Positions 26,133 through 35,283 of a DNA stretch of 47,551 nt are shown one piece after another. Location of the stretch: NCBI GenBank assembly GCA_958422185.1, contig CATZNW010000020.1:1-47551 (forward strand). The letters run 5' to 3'. The DNA comes from an uncultured Clostridium sp. (lineage in GTDB: Bacteria; Bacillota; Clostridia; Oscillospirales; Acutalibacteraceae). The position numbers were made by a program, and so were the translations under genes. The notes under the pieces are model-generated. The model did no database searches. It saw only the letters and a list, made by a program, of their open reading frames with translations, and was not told where the DNA came from. Positions within the stretch are counted from its first letter, which is position 1. Each line of letters begins with the position of its first letter.

Positions 26133-27385
26133 AATCGTCCCGTCTCTGTTTTTTTAACATTATTCCTCGGCAAAACAAATTTACCGTAAACCGCTTTAAA
26201 CTTATTATCCCATGTGAACTCACTGTTTGCATAATCGTATCCGTTGCGTCCTAATTCATTTCTAAGTTCGGGAGATGTAACAAGCGTCTCAAGCTTGCAG
26301 GCAAAATCTTCAATAATCTCTTCCCTGCTCTGGTGGATATCCACAAAAAGACCGCAGCCGTGTTTTTTAAACTCACTGCACACACTCATATCAAGAGCAA
26401 CGACAGGCAGTTTATGCGCCATGGCTTCAAGCGCCACATTGCCGCTTGTTTCCCTAAGCGAAGGCATAACGAACACATCTGCATTCCTGTAAACAGAAGA
26501 AATCTCTGCATGCGGGACACTGCCGCATACAGTTACTCTGTCTGCAAGTGAATTTTTCTCAATAAAACTTTCTGCCTTTTCACGGAGATTGCCGTCTCCG
26601 TAGATTTCAAGTATGAAATCTGCATGCGCGCTCATTTTTTTAACAGCGTCAAACAGCAGCATAACGCCTTTCTTTTCAATAAGCCTGCCAACGAAGATGA
26701 TTTTTGCCGGTTTGCTTTCTCTTTTCTCTATAGTAAGGCGGCGCAGATTTTCCGGCAGCGCCATTTCAATCAGCGTATCGCACCGTCTGCCCATTGCCTT
26801 TGATATAAGTGCTGCCGTTTCTTTATTGATTGCGTAAACGGCATCGAATTTTTTAATTTTTGATTTGTATATAGGGGAAACCGCGCAAAATTTATTAACG
26901 ATTTCCCGGAATTTTTCCTCCATACGGGAACGCTCATAGCCTTTAAGGCTTTTCGGGGTGGACTGCCCGCCCCCCACCGGTCCGAAGATCGTATATGCGT
27001 CTTGAAACTTGTACATTCGCCCGGGGATCCTGAAATCTCCCATGGTAACATGATGGATAATGTCGAACTTTATGCCCGATCTTTTTGCCCAGTCGTATGC
27101 AACACGCTGCCACAGGATATAATACATATGATGAAAAACAGAATGTTTTTCACGAAACCAGTTTAGAGCAGACGGAACATCAACTATCACAAGTTCAACA
27201 TTCCTGAATCCTGCCTTTTCTATGCCGGCTCGCGTATCACGTTCATTGAATTTTTTGGTAACAAGCCAGATCCTGTCCTTGTCGCCGTTAAAATTTTCAC
27301 TCAGCTCAACAAGCCAGTTCCAGCCTATACCGTCCTCAGATCCATGAAGCGGATTAATGCTGTAAGATGATAGCAGAATATTCAT
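26129..27385 (-). CDS. Glycosyltransferase family 4
   Basis: About 418 residues. The N-terminal half starts MNILLSSYSINPLHGSEDG. The C-terminal GT-B half has IIFVGRLIEKKGVMLLFDAV, a nucleotide-sugar binding strand, and FVMPSLRETSGNVALEAMAH with the E-x7-E pair. The ATG at 27385 is preferred over an in-frame start at 27421, as the family begins at this strand. Operon member; donor sugar unknown. Confidence 0.9.
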   Translation of the reverse strand: MNILLSSYSINPLHGSEDGIGWNWLVELSENFNGDKDRIWLVTKKFNERDTRAGIEKAGFRNVELVIVDVPSALNWFREKHSVFHHMYYILWQRVAYDWAKRSGIKFDIIHHVTMGDFRIPGRMYKFQDAYTIFGPVGGGQSTPKSLKGYERSRMEEKFREIVNKFCAVSPIYKSKIKKFDAVYAINKETAALISKAMGRRCDTLIEMALPENLRRLTIEKRESKPAKIIFVGRLIEKKGVMLLFDAVKKMSAHADFILEIYGDGNLREKAESFIEKNSLADRVTVCGSVPHAEISSVYRNADVFVMPSLRETSGNVALEAMAHKLPVVALDMSVCSEFKKHGCGLFVDIHQSREEIIEDFACKLETLVTSPELRNELGRNGYDYANSEFTWDNKFKAVYGKFVLPRNNVKKTETGRL

Positions 27386-27424
27386 TACACAACGACCCTT
27401 TACCATGCATGGGAAAACCAACCA

Positions 27425-28489
27425 TTATTTTTTAATTTTACGCTTTTTTTTCATACAGTCTATCGCTTTTTGCGGATAGATAAAAAACATAAAAACCGGA
27501 AGCTTTTCACAGACCTTATATACCGCCGCAGGTATCAGAAATCCCGCGGGTATTCCCAAAATCAAATGCATGAATATGTTGTCCATACCCAGATGGATCA
27601 AAACGATACGAACGCCGGCAGCAAATATGGTGTGCATCAAAAACACCGGCATAAAATACGGCGTAAGTTTTTTTGAAAGATTTCTTGTCTTCGGTATTTC
27701 AAATGCAACGGAGGCAAAGACCGAACCGGCAGTAAAAAGAATCCCGATAACGGTCTTAATGACCTCGGAATTACTTGTTTGTCTGAAAAACGCAACACTG
27801 AGAACTGTTCCGGCAGCAATAAGCGCAAACGAAAACGGCCTGAAAAAGCGCATGCTGCTTACTTTATCCATGTAAAACGAAAGGAGCATGCCTCCTGCAA
27901 ACCAGATCATACGGCCTAAAATCGAAGTAATTATATACGGCGGCACAAACATTTTTATATAGCAAATATTGTATATTATCTTAAATACAACAGAAACGGC
28001 AAACAGGATCCACGCCTGCTTTTTTGAGTTTACACACGGAATGATAAGAAAGAAAATGAAAAGAGCGTAAAGATACCAGTAAGGTGCAGACGGATTTACA
28101 AAAAGCGTTTGAAAAAAGTCCGCATTTTGGGTAGTTACGCTGTCTTCAAAAAAGAGTTTAATTACATAGGTTGCTATTGTGAACGTAAAATACGGAACGC
28201 CAAGATTAAGCAATTTGTTTGATATATTTTTTAAGTAAGGCTTAAATCCGTGCACGCGGTTTGATTTTTGATAAAGGAATCCGCTGCAAACAAAAAACAA
28301 AGGCACATGAAAAGTGTATACCGCCTGCATGACAATGTTATAAACAGAGCTTACAGGCATGATATCGGAAGCGGTCATAGACATAAAAAAATGGCCTAAA
28401 ACAACAAGTATGCAGGAAGCTATTTTTAAATTGTCAATAAAATAGTATCTTGTTTTAACAAGGGTTTTCGTACCGCCACCTCCTACCAA
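27425..28489 (-). CDS. Membrane acyltransferase, family 3 (OafA/YrhL-like)
   Basis: Up to 354 residues with about ten membrane segments. The acyltransferase-3 signature is visible: RYYFIDNLKIASCILVVLGH (catalytic-type His) and YTFHVPLFFVCSGFLY. It probably adds acetyl or another acyl group to the polysaccharide. The start is unclear. The first in-frame codon is TTG at 28489, yet a strong AGGAGGTG lies just after it, and the next codons offer no ATG, GTG or TTG before the conserved RYYFIDN; an ACG about 5 bases beyond the site may serve. Confidence 0.85.
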   Translation of the reverse strand: MVGGGGTKTLVKTRYYFIDNLKIASCILVVLGHFFMSMTASDIMPVSSVYNIVMQAVYTFHVPLFFVCSGFLYQKSNRVHGFKPYLKNISNKLLNLGVPYFTFTIATYVIKLFFEDSVTTQNADFFQTLFVNPSAPYWYLYALFIFFLIIPCVNSKKQAWILFAVSVVFKIIYNICYIKMFVPPYIITSILGRMIWFAGGMLLSFYMDKVSSMRFFRPFSFALIAAGTVLSVAFFRQTSNSEVIKTVIGILFTAGSVFASVAFEIPKTRNLSKKLTPYFMPVFLMHTIFAAGVRIVLIHLGMDNIFMHLILGIPAGFLIPAAVYKVCEKLPVFMFFIYPQKAIDCMKKKRKIKK

Positions 28490-28510
28490 TAGCTATCGTT
28501 ACAGCAAATG

Positions 28511-29419
28511 TTAATCTGCAGCGCCGATCTCTTTTGAAAAAATATGTTTCCACTTCAAATAAATGATGAGAGACGGAAAACAGCACAGCGCGGCAAGCAG
28601 CTTAAAATCCGACTGAGCAAGCAAGGTTTTTATATTTTTACCTGCGAATTTCCCGTAAATGAAGTATTGCAACATAGATTTTATCTTATATTTAAGTCCT
28701 ATATCCGCCGCAAGAAAGGCCTTTGCCCTTTCCACGCAGCCGTTGGGAGACTGAATATTGTGTTTGCGCCGGTTAAGCGTCAAACCGTCATCCTGATATT
28801 GTGAAACATAGATCGCTTTATTAAAAAAGCGCATCTTATACTTGCCTGAAAGCCGCACCCATACTGTGTCTTCGCCCAGAAATTTTTCACCCGGAAATTC
28901 GGGAAAAGGAAATCCGCGTAATTTATCTGTATACCAGACCTCCGCCATGTCTCCCTCAAGCCCTCCGTTGATGCGGCATTCACAGTAGGTTGATTTTAAC
29001 GCTTCCTCGGGAACCTTTCCGCTCAGATAACCCGATCCGTCAGGCTTTGCACGAAGGAAACTGAAACCGCACAGATCCCGCTCATTCTTATAAATACTGT
29101 ATTTCTCATATATGGTTTCAATGGCGTCATCCGTTAAATAATCATCGCTGTCCACAATAAAAACAAGTTCAGACGATATACAGCGCATGGCGAAATTCAG
29201 CGCTGTGTGCTTGCCGCCGTTTACTTTTTTTTTATAGATAATTCTAAAATCCGCGCTGTTTTCACACTGCTTTGCAAAATCCGCAGTATGATCCGTGCTG
29301 CCGTCGTCAATAATCATCCATTCAAAATCTTTAACCGTTTGGCGGCATAAAGAATCAAACAGGATCTTCAGCTGTTTTTCCCTGTTGTACGCCGGAGTTA
29401 AAACAGTAAGCCGTGCCAT
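28511..29419 (-). CDS. Glycosyltransferase family 2
   Basis: 302 residues. GT-A fold: LTVLTPAYNREKQLKILFDS, MIIDDGSTDHT, NGGKHTALNFA and the metal-binding ELVFIVDSDDYLTDDAI. The ATG at 29419 lies 1 base after the radical SAM gene stop, with GGCGGT upstream; an in-frame TTG at 29446 inside the previous gene is less likely. The C-terminal region of about 70 residues is hydrophobic and may touch the membrane. Confidence 0.9.
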   Translation of the reverse strand: MARLTVLTPAYNREKQLKILFDSLCRQTVKDFEWMIIDDGSTDHTADFAKQCENSADFRIIYKKKVNGGKHTALNFAMRCISSELVFIVDSDDYLTDDAIETIYEKYSIYKNERDLCGFSFLRAKPDGSGYLSGKVPEEALKSTYCECRINGGLEGDMAEVWYTDKLRGFPFPEFPGEKFLGEDTVWVRLSGKYKMRFFNKAIYVSQYQDDGLTLNRRKHNIQSPNGCVERAKAFLAADIGLKYKIKSMLQYFIYGKFAGKNIKTLLAQSDFKLLAALCCFPSLIIYLKWKHIFSKEIGAAD

Positions 29420-29420
29420 A

Positions 29421-30596
29421 TTATCTACCGCCCAACTGATTTGCAATATCAGCGTCTACTATCTCCTCGCCGCTGGTGCCGACAAGAGCCTCTTTGGACT
29501 TTTCAGACAGACCGTCGTTCACAACGGCGTTCATATCACACGTTGACAGCGCGTCAAGCTGGGCTTTTGTCACTTTTCCGTCCCTGTAATCGCGGACAAC
29601 CGGAAGTTCATACATACTATACTTTTTATCCTTAAAAAAGTTTAAAAATTTATGCTTGACCACCCACATAGCGGGGACCCAGATATACTTGTGCATAGCG
29701 GGAGAGACTGAACCTATCATCCAGCAGTTTCTGTTGCAGCCGCGGACTTTTTTACGCACCTGCTCAGCCTGAGGGCTGTTCCACAGCTCATCCCAGCTCT
29801 GCTCATTCAGATTGCCCATTACCTCTTTTTCCTTTGTGCCGTTACAGGGCATAACATCTCCGTACGGGTCTATAAAGAAAGTATCAAACGCCATATCGCA
29901 CGGAAGAAGGCGTTTCTGACCGTAAATATAGTTGATAAGGCCGTGATTAAAATAAGCGCGGAACCATTTCTTTGGACTGTTGCTTTTTAAGAGTTCATTT
30001 ATAAGATCTTCAAAATTCTGAGCCACCATCGGGCGGTCCTTGATTATATTATGCGCCTCAACAAAATAAAAAGAATTGTGAAGAGAGGCAGTTGCGAATT
30101 CCATTCCGAGTTCGTCTGAAAGCTTATAAAGAGGAACCAGGTCCTTCGCATTGGCGTCCTGCACCGTCATTCCGAAACCGACGTCGGGGTGCTTCATTTC
30201 AACAAGCTTTTTAAGCGTTGTGTATCCCCTGTTGAATCCGTCCTGAAGACCGCGGATAGCGTTATTCGTTTCCTCCAGCCCCTCAATGGAAATACGGATG
30301 CCCACATTGGGAAACTCCTTGCACAAATCTATGATCCTGTCTGTAAAAAAGCCGTTTGTGGAGATCACGATCCTGTCGCTCTTCTTACTTAATTCGCGTA
30401 CTATATCCTTTAAATCCGTTCGAATAAAAGGTTCGCCGCCGGTTATATTTGTAAAATACATTTGCGGAAGCTTTCTGATCGTTTCAAGGCTTATTTCCTC
30501 ATCCGGAGAGGAAGGGCGCTTATATCTGCTGCACATATTGCACCTTGCGTTGCACCGGTATGTAACGATCACCGTGCCATTCAATTTTTTTGACAT
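29421..30596 (-). CDS. Radical SAM/SPASM-domain protein in the capsule operon
   Basis: 391 residues. The radical SAM cluster motif C-x3-C-x2-C is CNARCNMC near the N-terminus (Cys 15, 19, 22). TNITGGEPFIR, the SAM-binding GGEP, follows. A SPASM-type region at about 230-300 has Cys residues in LPCDMAFDTFFIDPYGDVMP, then CNG, and RGCNRNCWMIG for further Fe-S clusters. A C-terminal extension of about 90 residues has no recognised domain and ends QLGGR. SPASM enzymes usually modify peptides or act as dehydrogenases. Within a glycan operon the substrate may be a sugar, aglycone or peptide; this cannot be decided here. Confidence 0.88.
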   Translation of the reverse strand: MSKKLNGTVIVTYRCNARCNMCSRYKRPSSPDEEISLETIRKLPQMYFTNITGGEPFIRTDLKDIVRELSKKSDRIVISTNGFFTDRIIDLCKEFPNVGIRISIEGLEETNNAIRGLQDGFNRGYTTLKKLVEMKHPDVGFGMTVQDANAKDLVPLYKLSDELGMEFATASLHNSFYFVEAHNIIKDRPMVAQNFEDLINELLKSNSPKKWFRAYFNHGLINYIYGQKRLLPCDMAFDTFFIDPYGDVMPCNGTKEKEVMGNLNEQSWDELWNSPQAEQVRKKVRGCNRNCWMIGSVSPAMHKYIWVPAMWVVKHKFLNFFKDKKYSMYELPVVRDYRDGKVTKAQLDALSTCDMNAVVNDGLSEKSKEALVGTSGEEIVDADIANQLGGR

Positions 30597-30634
30597 ATTT
30601 TACCTTCTTTATAATATAATCTTAAGTCTGCTTA

Positions 30635-31831
30635 TCAGGCATGGCTTTTATTGTAAACTGCCAGGAGTTTTTCACAGTATTTCGCAACCGTCATGAAGTT
30701 TTTTTCAACACAGTTTCTGCTCATTTCTAGAGCAAGCTTTTTATCATTTAAGATCCTGCTGACCTTGTCTGAAAAATCCTGCACATTACCAGGTTCAAAC
30801 AGGAAGCCGGTTTTGCCGTCGTCAACCAGTTCAGGTATTCCGCCGATATCCGCACCCACTACCGGCGTTCCGTATGAAATACTCTCCATAACGGAAAACG
30901 GGCAGTTTTCATACCAGATGCTTGGATAAACCGAGCAGGACGCCTTTCTGATCAGCATTTCAAGCTCTTTTCCGCTTTTAAAACCAATATTTTTGATATG
31001 AGAGCATTGGTTAAGCTCACCTTCCATGGGCCCGGTACCCGCACAGATAAATTTGATGGTATCGGCGGCTATCATTGTTTCCATGCCTTTTTCAGCACTG
31101 AATCTTCCAAAGAAGAGTGCGTAATCTTCTTTTTCTGCCGGCGTTCTGTCAACTTCATCGATAAAATTATAAAGCACTGTCGTTTTCCCGGCAAACACAG
31201 GATTGAGCCTGATTTTAGACTCCATAAAAGCGGTGGGACAGATCACGGCGTCTATATACCTGTAAACATTTTTATACTTCCAGAAATAGCCTTCCGCAGA
31301 ACCGATAATGCTTTTCAGTTTGGAAGAATGGATACAGGAATTTTTGAAACAGTTTATAAAATCTCCCCCGGCACATTTTTCACACACTGCGCCGGACGGG
31401 ATCATCATCATATGGTTGGGGCACACAAGCTGATAGTCATGTGCTGTATAAACGATCCTTACCGTATTTCCGGATTCTTTTTCATATTTTTTTACAGCCA
31501 AGATAACGCTTGGTGTAAGCTGGTAATTAAAATTGTTCAGGTGAACAACATCAGGCTTAAAATCCCTTAAAACGGCAAGCATTTTCTTTTTGGCATCTGC
31601 CGAATACACTGTTTTAACGGGATAGGTAAGCTTGGAGATCACAGAACCGGAATGAAAATCCATATCTTTTGTGTAAAGGCCAAGATCGTTTCCCACGATC
31701 CTGCCGCTGTGTTCCATTCCGAAATACTGAACTTCATGCCCTAACTTTTGTAGCTGTTCGCCTATTTTAAAAATATAGGTTTCCGAACCGCCGTTGGGGT
31801 AAAGAAATTTATTTACGATCAGAATTTTCAA
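30635..31831 (-). CDS. Glycosyltransferase family 4
   Basis: 398 residues. KILIVNKFLYPNGGSETYIF is the donor-independent N-terminal strand and Gly-rich loop; the C-terminal half has ALFFGRFSAEKGMETMIAAD and SVYPSIWYENCPFSVMESIS with the E-x7-E pair. The TTG at 31831 is chosen because AGAGGTGAA lies 4 bases upstream; an in-frame ATG at 31855 precedes that site. It overlaps the upstream glycosyltransferase by 23 bases. A Cys-rich insert near residues 130-150 is common in this subgroup. Confidence 0.9.
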   Translation of the reverse strand: MKILIVNKFLYPNGGSETYIFKIGEQLQKLGHEVQYFGMEHSGRIVGNDLGLYTKDMDFHSGSVISKLTYPVKTVYSADAKKKMLAVLRDFKPDVVHLNNFNYQLTPSVILAVKKYEKESGNTVRIVYTAHDYQLVCPNHMMMIPSGAVCEKCAGGDFINCFKNSCIHSSKLKSIIGSAEGYFWKYKNVYRYIDAVICPTAFMESKIRLNPVFAGKTTVLYNFIDEVDRTPAEKEDYALFFGRFSAEKGMETMIAADTIKFICAGTGPMEGELNQCSHIKNIGFKSGKELEMLIRKASCSVYPSIWYENCPFSVMESISYGTPVVGADIGGIPELVDDGKTGFLFEPGNVQDFSDKVSRILNDKKLALEMSRNCVEKNFMTVAKYCEKLLAVYNKSHA

Positions 31832-32966
31832 GCGGTTCACCTCTGTATAGAGCAATCGTTTTTTTTGCGGCAGAATCCCAGCTGTAACGGGAAAGAACGT
31901 AGTCCGCCGCAGCGTTTTTATAACTTTTTACTATATCTTTGTTGTTTAAAAGGTATTCAAGCTTTTGCTTTAAATCCTTTGTATCTCCCTGCCTGAAACA
32001 AACGGCGTTTTCGCCGCACACCTCCGTGCATTCCGAAATATCCGAGGTAAGGCAGCAATTGGAATAACTCATTGCCTCAAGCAGACTTATAGGCATGCCT
32101 TCAAGGTCGCTTGGAAGCACATATACATATGCGTTTGAATAAAGTTCCTCCAGTTCACGCCCCTGAACAAAATCTGTAAAAATAATGTTTTTTCCGCTCG
32201 CCTTTTCTTTCAGTTCCTTAAAATAATCCATGGAATGGCTCGAGCCTCCGGCAATAACAAGAGGCATATCTGTTTTCAGACCGGTATAAGCATCAATAAG
32301 GTAATGAATCCCCTTTTCCGGCACGATTCTGCCGAGATAAAGAAGATAGCCGTCTTTTTTTAATCCGTATTTTTCAAAGATAAGAGAATTCCCGCGTATT
32401 TCAGGAGCATTTACGCCGTTTGGAATATAAACGGTGTTTCTTGAGTATTCCTTTACAAAATAATCCTGCACTGCGCGGGACAGAACGATAATCTCATCGG
32501 CATATTTTGCGGCAGTTTTTTCCCCAAACTTAAGATATTTCGACGCAAATCCGCCCCATTTGGAGCGCTGCCAGTCGAGCCCGTGGACCGTTACTATCGT
32601 GCGGATGCCGAAAAACTTTGGCAAAAAACACATTGCAGCCGGACCTTCGGCATGAAAATGGATCACGTCATAACCGCCGAAAAGCGCCCTGAAAGTTGCA
32701 AAGAAACTGTAAACAAATGCGTTCAGCGTTTTAGACTGAGGCGTGGGAACAGTTATAATTCGAATATGATCATCCAAAGGCATATCTTCGTTTTTAAATT
32801 CATTCCCGGAAACATGGCCGCCGCTTCTGTTATACACATCTACCCGGCAGCCGGACCGAGCCATAAGGCGTGAAAGCTCGTACACAACGATCTCCACTCC
32901 TCCTTCACGAGAAGGAATCCTTTTATGCCCTATCATGGCGATCTTGAACTGCGATCTTTTACTCAT
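31809..32966 (-). CDS. Glycosyltransferase family 4 (rhamnosyltransferase-like)
   Basis: 385 residues. IAMIGHKRIPSREGGVEIVV at the N-terminus resembles second-step capsule transferases; the C-terminal half has LLYLGRIVPEKGIHYLIDAY and YVLPSDLEGMPISLLEAMSY. Its ATG overlaps the initiating transferase stop (ATGA), so it is a good candidate for adding the second sugar. The specific sugar is not readable. Confidence 0.9.
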   Translation of the reverse strand: MSKRSQFKIAMIGHKRIPSREGGVEIVVYELSRLMARSGCRVDVYNRSGGHVSGNEFKNEDMPLDDHIRIITVPTPQSKTLNAFVYSFFATFRALFGGYDVIHFHAEGPAAMCFLPKFFGIRTIVTVHGLDWQRSKWGGFASKYLKFGEKTAAKYADEIIVLSRAVQDYFVKEYSRNTVYIPNGVNAPEIRGNSLIFEKYGLKKDGYLLYLGRIVPEKGIHYLIDAYTGLKTDMPLVIAGGSSHSMDYFKELKEKASGKNIIFTDFVQGRELEELYSNAYVYVLPSDLEGMPISLLEAMSYSNCCLTSDISECTEVCGENAVCFRQGDTKDLKQKLEYLLNNKDIVKSYKNAAADYVLSRYSWDSAAKKTIALYRGEPLENSDRK

Positions 32967-34459
32967 TCCGCGCCACGCCCCCTGAGTACAACGCCAATCG
33001 TTTTGATCAGTATTTTAAAATCAAGCCATGCACTCCAGTTATCTATGTATTCACAGTCCAGCTTGACGACGTCTTCAAAATTTGTTATTTCAGAACGCCC
33101 GCTCACCTGCCACATGCCCGTTATGCCGGGTCGCATAGAAAGGCGGCGCTTATGATGGCTCTCGTATTTTTCAAATTCGTCAACAGTGGGCGGCCTTGTG
33201 CCGACAAGGCTCATATCACCCTTTAAAACGTTCCAAAACTGAGGCAGCTCGTCTATACTTGTCTTGCGGATAAACTTTCCCACTTTTGTAATACGGGGAT
33301 CATTATCCATCTTAAACATATAACCTTCCATCTGGTTCGCCGCCATCAGTTCTTTTTTTCTCTCCTCAGCGTCTACATACATAGAGCGGAGTTTGTAAAT
33401 ATGAAACACCCGGCCGTTCTTGCCTACCCGCTGCTGTTTGAAAATGAGCGGCCCTGGTGATTCCAGCAACAGAGGAACCGCAACGATCAAAATAATGGGA
33501 AGGGAAACAAGACTTCCGACCAGTCCGCCTATTATATCTACGATCCTTTTAAAAATAACCGATGAGAGCGGCAGCCGGCGCGCTGCAGTCAGAGTGGCCA
33601 TAGGATAACCTGCCTCCATATTGCACTCTACATTGTCAAACTCACTGTTTTCAACAAGATTTTCCAAAACGGGCAGATTAATATGGACCGGTATGCCCAT
33701 ACTTTCAATTTCCTCGGCGAGATCGGCTATCTGGCCTTCATATTCATAAGGAGCGTTAATATAGACCTCGTCAAGGGATTCTCTGCGCACCCAATCTATA
33801 ACATTGGCGGAATTGGCAACTACCGGAACTGTGCTGATATAGTTTATCACTCTGGGTTCGGAAGCCGCCGATACGCCTCCGCGGTCTTCAGCGTTATCTG
33901 AAAACACATATTTTCCGTCCTTATTTTCGGCGTCAAGCACGGCAACACCTTTGATATGCCTGGTCCAATCCTGCTGAAGATCCGAAACAAAATCCACGGC
34001 TCTGCCGCTGACGGTAATAACACCGGTAAGACTGACAAAACCGGAATTTGAAAAATGGCGTATAAGCATACGCTTGGAAAAATATCTGTTTACACAATTT
34101 ATAGCAATAAACAAAAGCAGAGATAAAATGAACATATATCTGCCGTTTATGAGATCACTTCTTGTAAGGACCAGGGCAACTGCAAGTGTCATATATGTTA
34201 AAAGGCAGTTTCTCAAGACCGCAATAAACTCCCTGAATCTGTTTCTGACGGACAGATCAAGCGAAACGGAAAATCCGAAAAAAATTACGCTGAACGACAG
34301 AAAAAGAGAGATCACATATACCCATATTGACTGTTTTGTTAAACTCGGTATTTTATCTATTACTGTACAAACAAAAAACGCAATGATATTTGCAAAAAGA
34401 AGAGAGGAAAGGTCCACAGTAAATTCTATAAAAAGCTGAGTAGCCTTTCTTTTGTTCAT
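32963..34459 (-). CDS. Initiating polyprenyl glycosylphosphotransferase (WbaP/CpsE type)
   Basis: 498 residues. About four or five N-terminal membrane segments (1-130), a CoA-binding-like domain (about 140-285), one more membrane segment in RIVDIIGGLVGSLVSLPIIL, then the bacterial sugar transferase domain. That domain has FKQQRVGKNGRVFHIYKLRS, TKVGKFIRKTSIDELPQFWN and LKGDMSLVGTRPPTVDEFEK. It transfers a sugar-1-phosphate to undecaprenyl phosphate and starts the repeat unit. It follows CpsD after a 53-base gap. Confidence 0.93.
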   Translation of the reverse strand: MNKRKATQLFIEFTVDLSSLLFANIIAFFVCTVIDKIPSLTKQSIWVYVISLFLSFSVIFFGFSVSLDLSVRNRFREFIAVLRNCLLTYMTLAVALVLTRSDLINGRYMFILSLLLFIAINCVNRYFSKRMLIRHFSNSGFVSLTGVITVSGRAVDFVSDLQQDWTRHIKGVAVLDAENKDGKYVFSDNAEDRGGVSAASEPRVINYISTVPVVANSANVIDWVRRESLDEVYINAPYEYEGQIADLAEEIESMGIPVHINLPVLENLVENSEFDNVECNMEAGYPMATLTAARRLPLSSVIFKRIVDIIGGLVGSLVSLPIILIVAVPLLLESPGPLIFKQQRVGKNGRVFHIYKLRSMYVDAEERKKELMAANQMEGYMFKMDNDPRITKVGKFIRKTSIDELPQFWNVLKGDMSLVGTRPPTVDEFEKYESHHKRRLSMRPGITGMWQVSGRSEITNFEDVVKLDCEYIDNWSAWLDFKILIKTIGVVLRGRGAE

Positions 34460-34512
34460 AACGCTCGCAACCCTTATAAAAAAGATTTTATGCTAATGGT
34501 AGGATCGGCGGC

Positions 34513-35283
34513 TTATTTATAACCGTAGCCGTAACCATAACCGTAAGAGTATTTGTATTTATAATCATATTTTCTGTAATAAGAATAGTACTTGTGTTTT
34601 CCGGAGGTAACGTCATTCAAAACAAATCCCAGAATATTGCCGCCTATATTATTGAGATTCGAAACTGCATTTCTGACTTCGGCAATATCCGTCATACCCG
34701 CTTTTACGATAAGGATATAGCCAGTCGTTTTCTGAGTGAAAACCGTTGCGTCCGTAACCAGATTAACGGGCGGAGTATCAATAAACACGCAATCATAATG
34801 CTCTTTTACGAATTCCAGAAGCTTATCCATTCTTGAAGAGGAGATCAGTTCTGCCGGATTTGGCGGAATCTTGCCGCCCGTTAAAACAGAAAGATTTTCT
34901 ATCTCTGTTTTGGACACGGTGATATTATCCGTAAGCCCTGCAAGAATTTCAGAGAGCCCGTTTTTTACGGGTATAGAAAACATGCGGTGAATCGTGGGAT
35001 TTCTCATATCACTGTCTATAAGCAGCGTTTTTTTGCCCATCTGCGCAAATGAGATCGCAAGATTTATGCTGTTAATCGTTTTACCGTTATTGGCCGTTGG
35101 ACTCGTAACAACAAAAATAGGGCATTTTTCGCCTTTCTGCATAAAAAGCAGATTTGTTCTTATGGCCGAATACGCCTCTTTCACGGCAAACGGCGACTCC
35201 TGAGTCAAGATCTTTTTGGGATCCTCTCTGGAAAAAGCTCTTGTTTTCTGGTTTGCCTTTCTGTTTTTTCTGAAAAGCGCCAT
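34513..35283 (-). CDS. CpsD/CapB-type bacterial tyrosine kinase
   Basis: 256 residues. Walker A is VTSPTANNGKTINSINLA, Walker A' LLIDSDMRNP and Walker B CVFIDTPP, the BY-kinase set. The C-terminus is a striking autophosphorylation tail: about 25 residues of YY, YK and YG repeats with a dozen Tyr. It controls polymer length together with the Wzz-type protein upstream, whose stop codon overlaps this ATG (TAATG). No CpsB-type tyrosine phosphatase gene is in the operon. Confidence 0.94.
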   Translation of the reverse strand: MALFRKNRKANQKTRAFSREDPKKILTQESPFAVKEAYSAIRTNLLFMQKGEKCPIFVVTSPTANNGKTINSINLAISFAQMGKKTLLIDSDMRNPTIHRMFSIPVKNGLSEILAGLTDNITVSKTEIENLSVLTGGKIPPNPAELISSSRMDKLLEFVKEHYDCVFIDTPPVNLVTDATVFTQKTTGYILIVKAGMTDIAEVRNAVSNLNNIGGNILGFVLNDVTSGKHKYYSYYRKYDYKYKYSYGYGYGYGYK

